Shown here: positions 14,769 to 15,090 of the stretch, in pieces | How positions within the stretch are numbered: position 1 is the stretch's first letter | Layout of the letters: each line of letters begins with the position of its first letter | Origin: an uncultured Bacteroidales bacterium | GTDB lineage: Bacteria; Bacteroidota; Bacteroidia; Bacteroidales; UBA932 | Reading direction: 5' to 3' | Length of the DNA stretch: 15,090 nt | NCBI GenBank assembly: GCA_946545765.1 | Contig: CAMNNS010000027.1 | Span: 1 to 15,090 of the forward strand | Notes under the pieces: model-generated | Databases searched by the model: none | What the model was told of the DNA's origin: nothing | Seen by the model: the letters and a program-made list of their open reading frames with translations, nothing else | Made by a program: the position numbers and the translations under genes

Positions 14769-15090
14769 ATGAGCGAGTTTACACAGAAAGATAATGAATT
14801 GATAAATAAAGAGTTTGAAGAGTTGAGATTGGCAGCCCTTAAAAGATGTGCTAATCAAGATGAGTACGAAGGTATTATAAAAGCCTTTGAATTTGCAAAT
14901 CAAGCTCATAGAGGGGTTAGGAGAAAATCGGGCGAACCTTATATACTTCATCCTATATCTGTAGCAAAAATAGTTGTAAAAGAGATAGGTTTGGGATATA
15001 AGTCAATTGTTACTGCCCTGCTACATGATGTGGTAGAAGATACAGAATATACTTTAGATGACATATCGCGATTATTTGGGAGTAAAATTG
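14769..15090 (+). CDS. RelA/SpoT family (p)ppGpp enzyme, 5' part
   Basis: The gene runs off the right edge; 107 residues are visible. They match the N-terminal HD hydrolase domain of long RelA/SpoT proteins: QAHRGVRRKSGEPYILHP (45-62) and ALLHDVVEDTEYTLDDI (83-99). The metal-binding His61 and His86-Asp87 and the catalytic pair Glu90-Asp91 are intact, which indicates an active (p)ppGpp hydrolase and so probably a bifunctional Rel/SpoT enzyme and not a RelA-type synthetase with a degenerate HD domain. The synthetase, TGS and ACT domains are beyond the window. The ATG at 14769 follows hydG by 18 nt, in the same direction, so it may be co-transcribed with it. The product would set the stringent response. 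Confidence 0.92.
   Translation, partial: MSEFTQKDNELINKEFEELRLAALKRCANQDEYEGIIKAFEFANQAHRGVRRKSGEPYILHPISVAKIVVKEIGLGYKSIVTALLHDVVEDTEYTLDDISRLFGSKI

Overview
The window is AT-rich DNA that looks like an anaerobic member of the Bacteroidota, probably order Bacteroidales. This rests on gene content (a WYL regulator paired with a HAD hydrolase, a cytidylate kinase-like gene overlapping a MATE transporter gene, a PPi-type phosphofructokinase, flavodiiron protein, HydG) and on five exact copies of the Bacteroidota -7 promoter element TAnnTTTG just upstream of genes. No species can be named from sequence alone.

Layout. 1-410: a possible minus-strand gene start running off the left edge, a perfect 30-bp palindrome, then about 340 bp of AT-rich non-coding DNA with a hairpin, a terminator-like structure and a promoter. 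411-2930 (+): nitroreductase-family protein, then a membrane sulfatase/LTA synthase-type enzyme. 3032-4993 (+): WYL-domain regulator followed by a HAD hydrolase, with a repeat-rich operator-like region upstream. 5020-7051 (-): cytidylate kinase-like protein and MATE transporter, overlapping by 8 nt. 7090-7162 (+): tRNA-Thr(CGT). 7163-8395 (-): a PPi-type 6-phosphofructokinase broken by one in-frame TAA. 8476-15090 (+): a tight six-gene run of ligA, flavodiiron protein, FlK-like thioesterase, YihY/BrkB-family membrane protein, hydG, and the 5' end of a RelA/SpoT gene that leaves the window.

How the genes relate. HydG (CO/CN ligand synthesis for [FeFe]-hydrogenase) and the flavodiiron O2/NO reductase point to strict anaerobic, hydrogen-linked metabolism with O2/NO detoxification. 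LigA and RelA/SpoT are housekeeping genes in the same co-directional run, so the run is probably shared transcription and not one pathway. The pfk gene and ligA diverge from a short region carrying one -7 element on each strand.

The window is mostly ordinary chromosome; I see no prophage, CRISPR array, defence island or obvious new multi-gene system. The best leads are the otherwise intact phosphofructokinase with a single nonsense codon, the tRNA ending exactly where that gene's stop codon begins, the 30-bp palindrome beside the left-edge start codon, and a possible small RNA at about 215-317.
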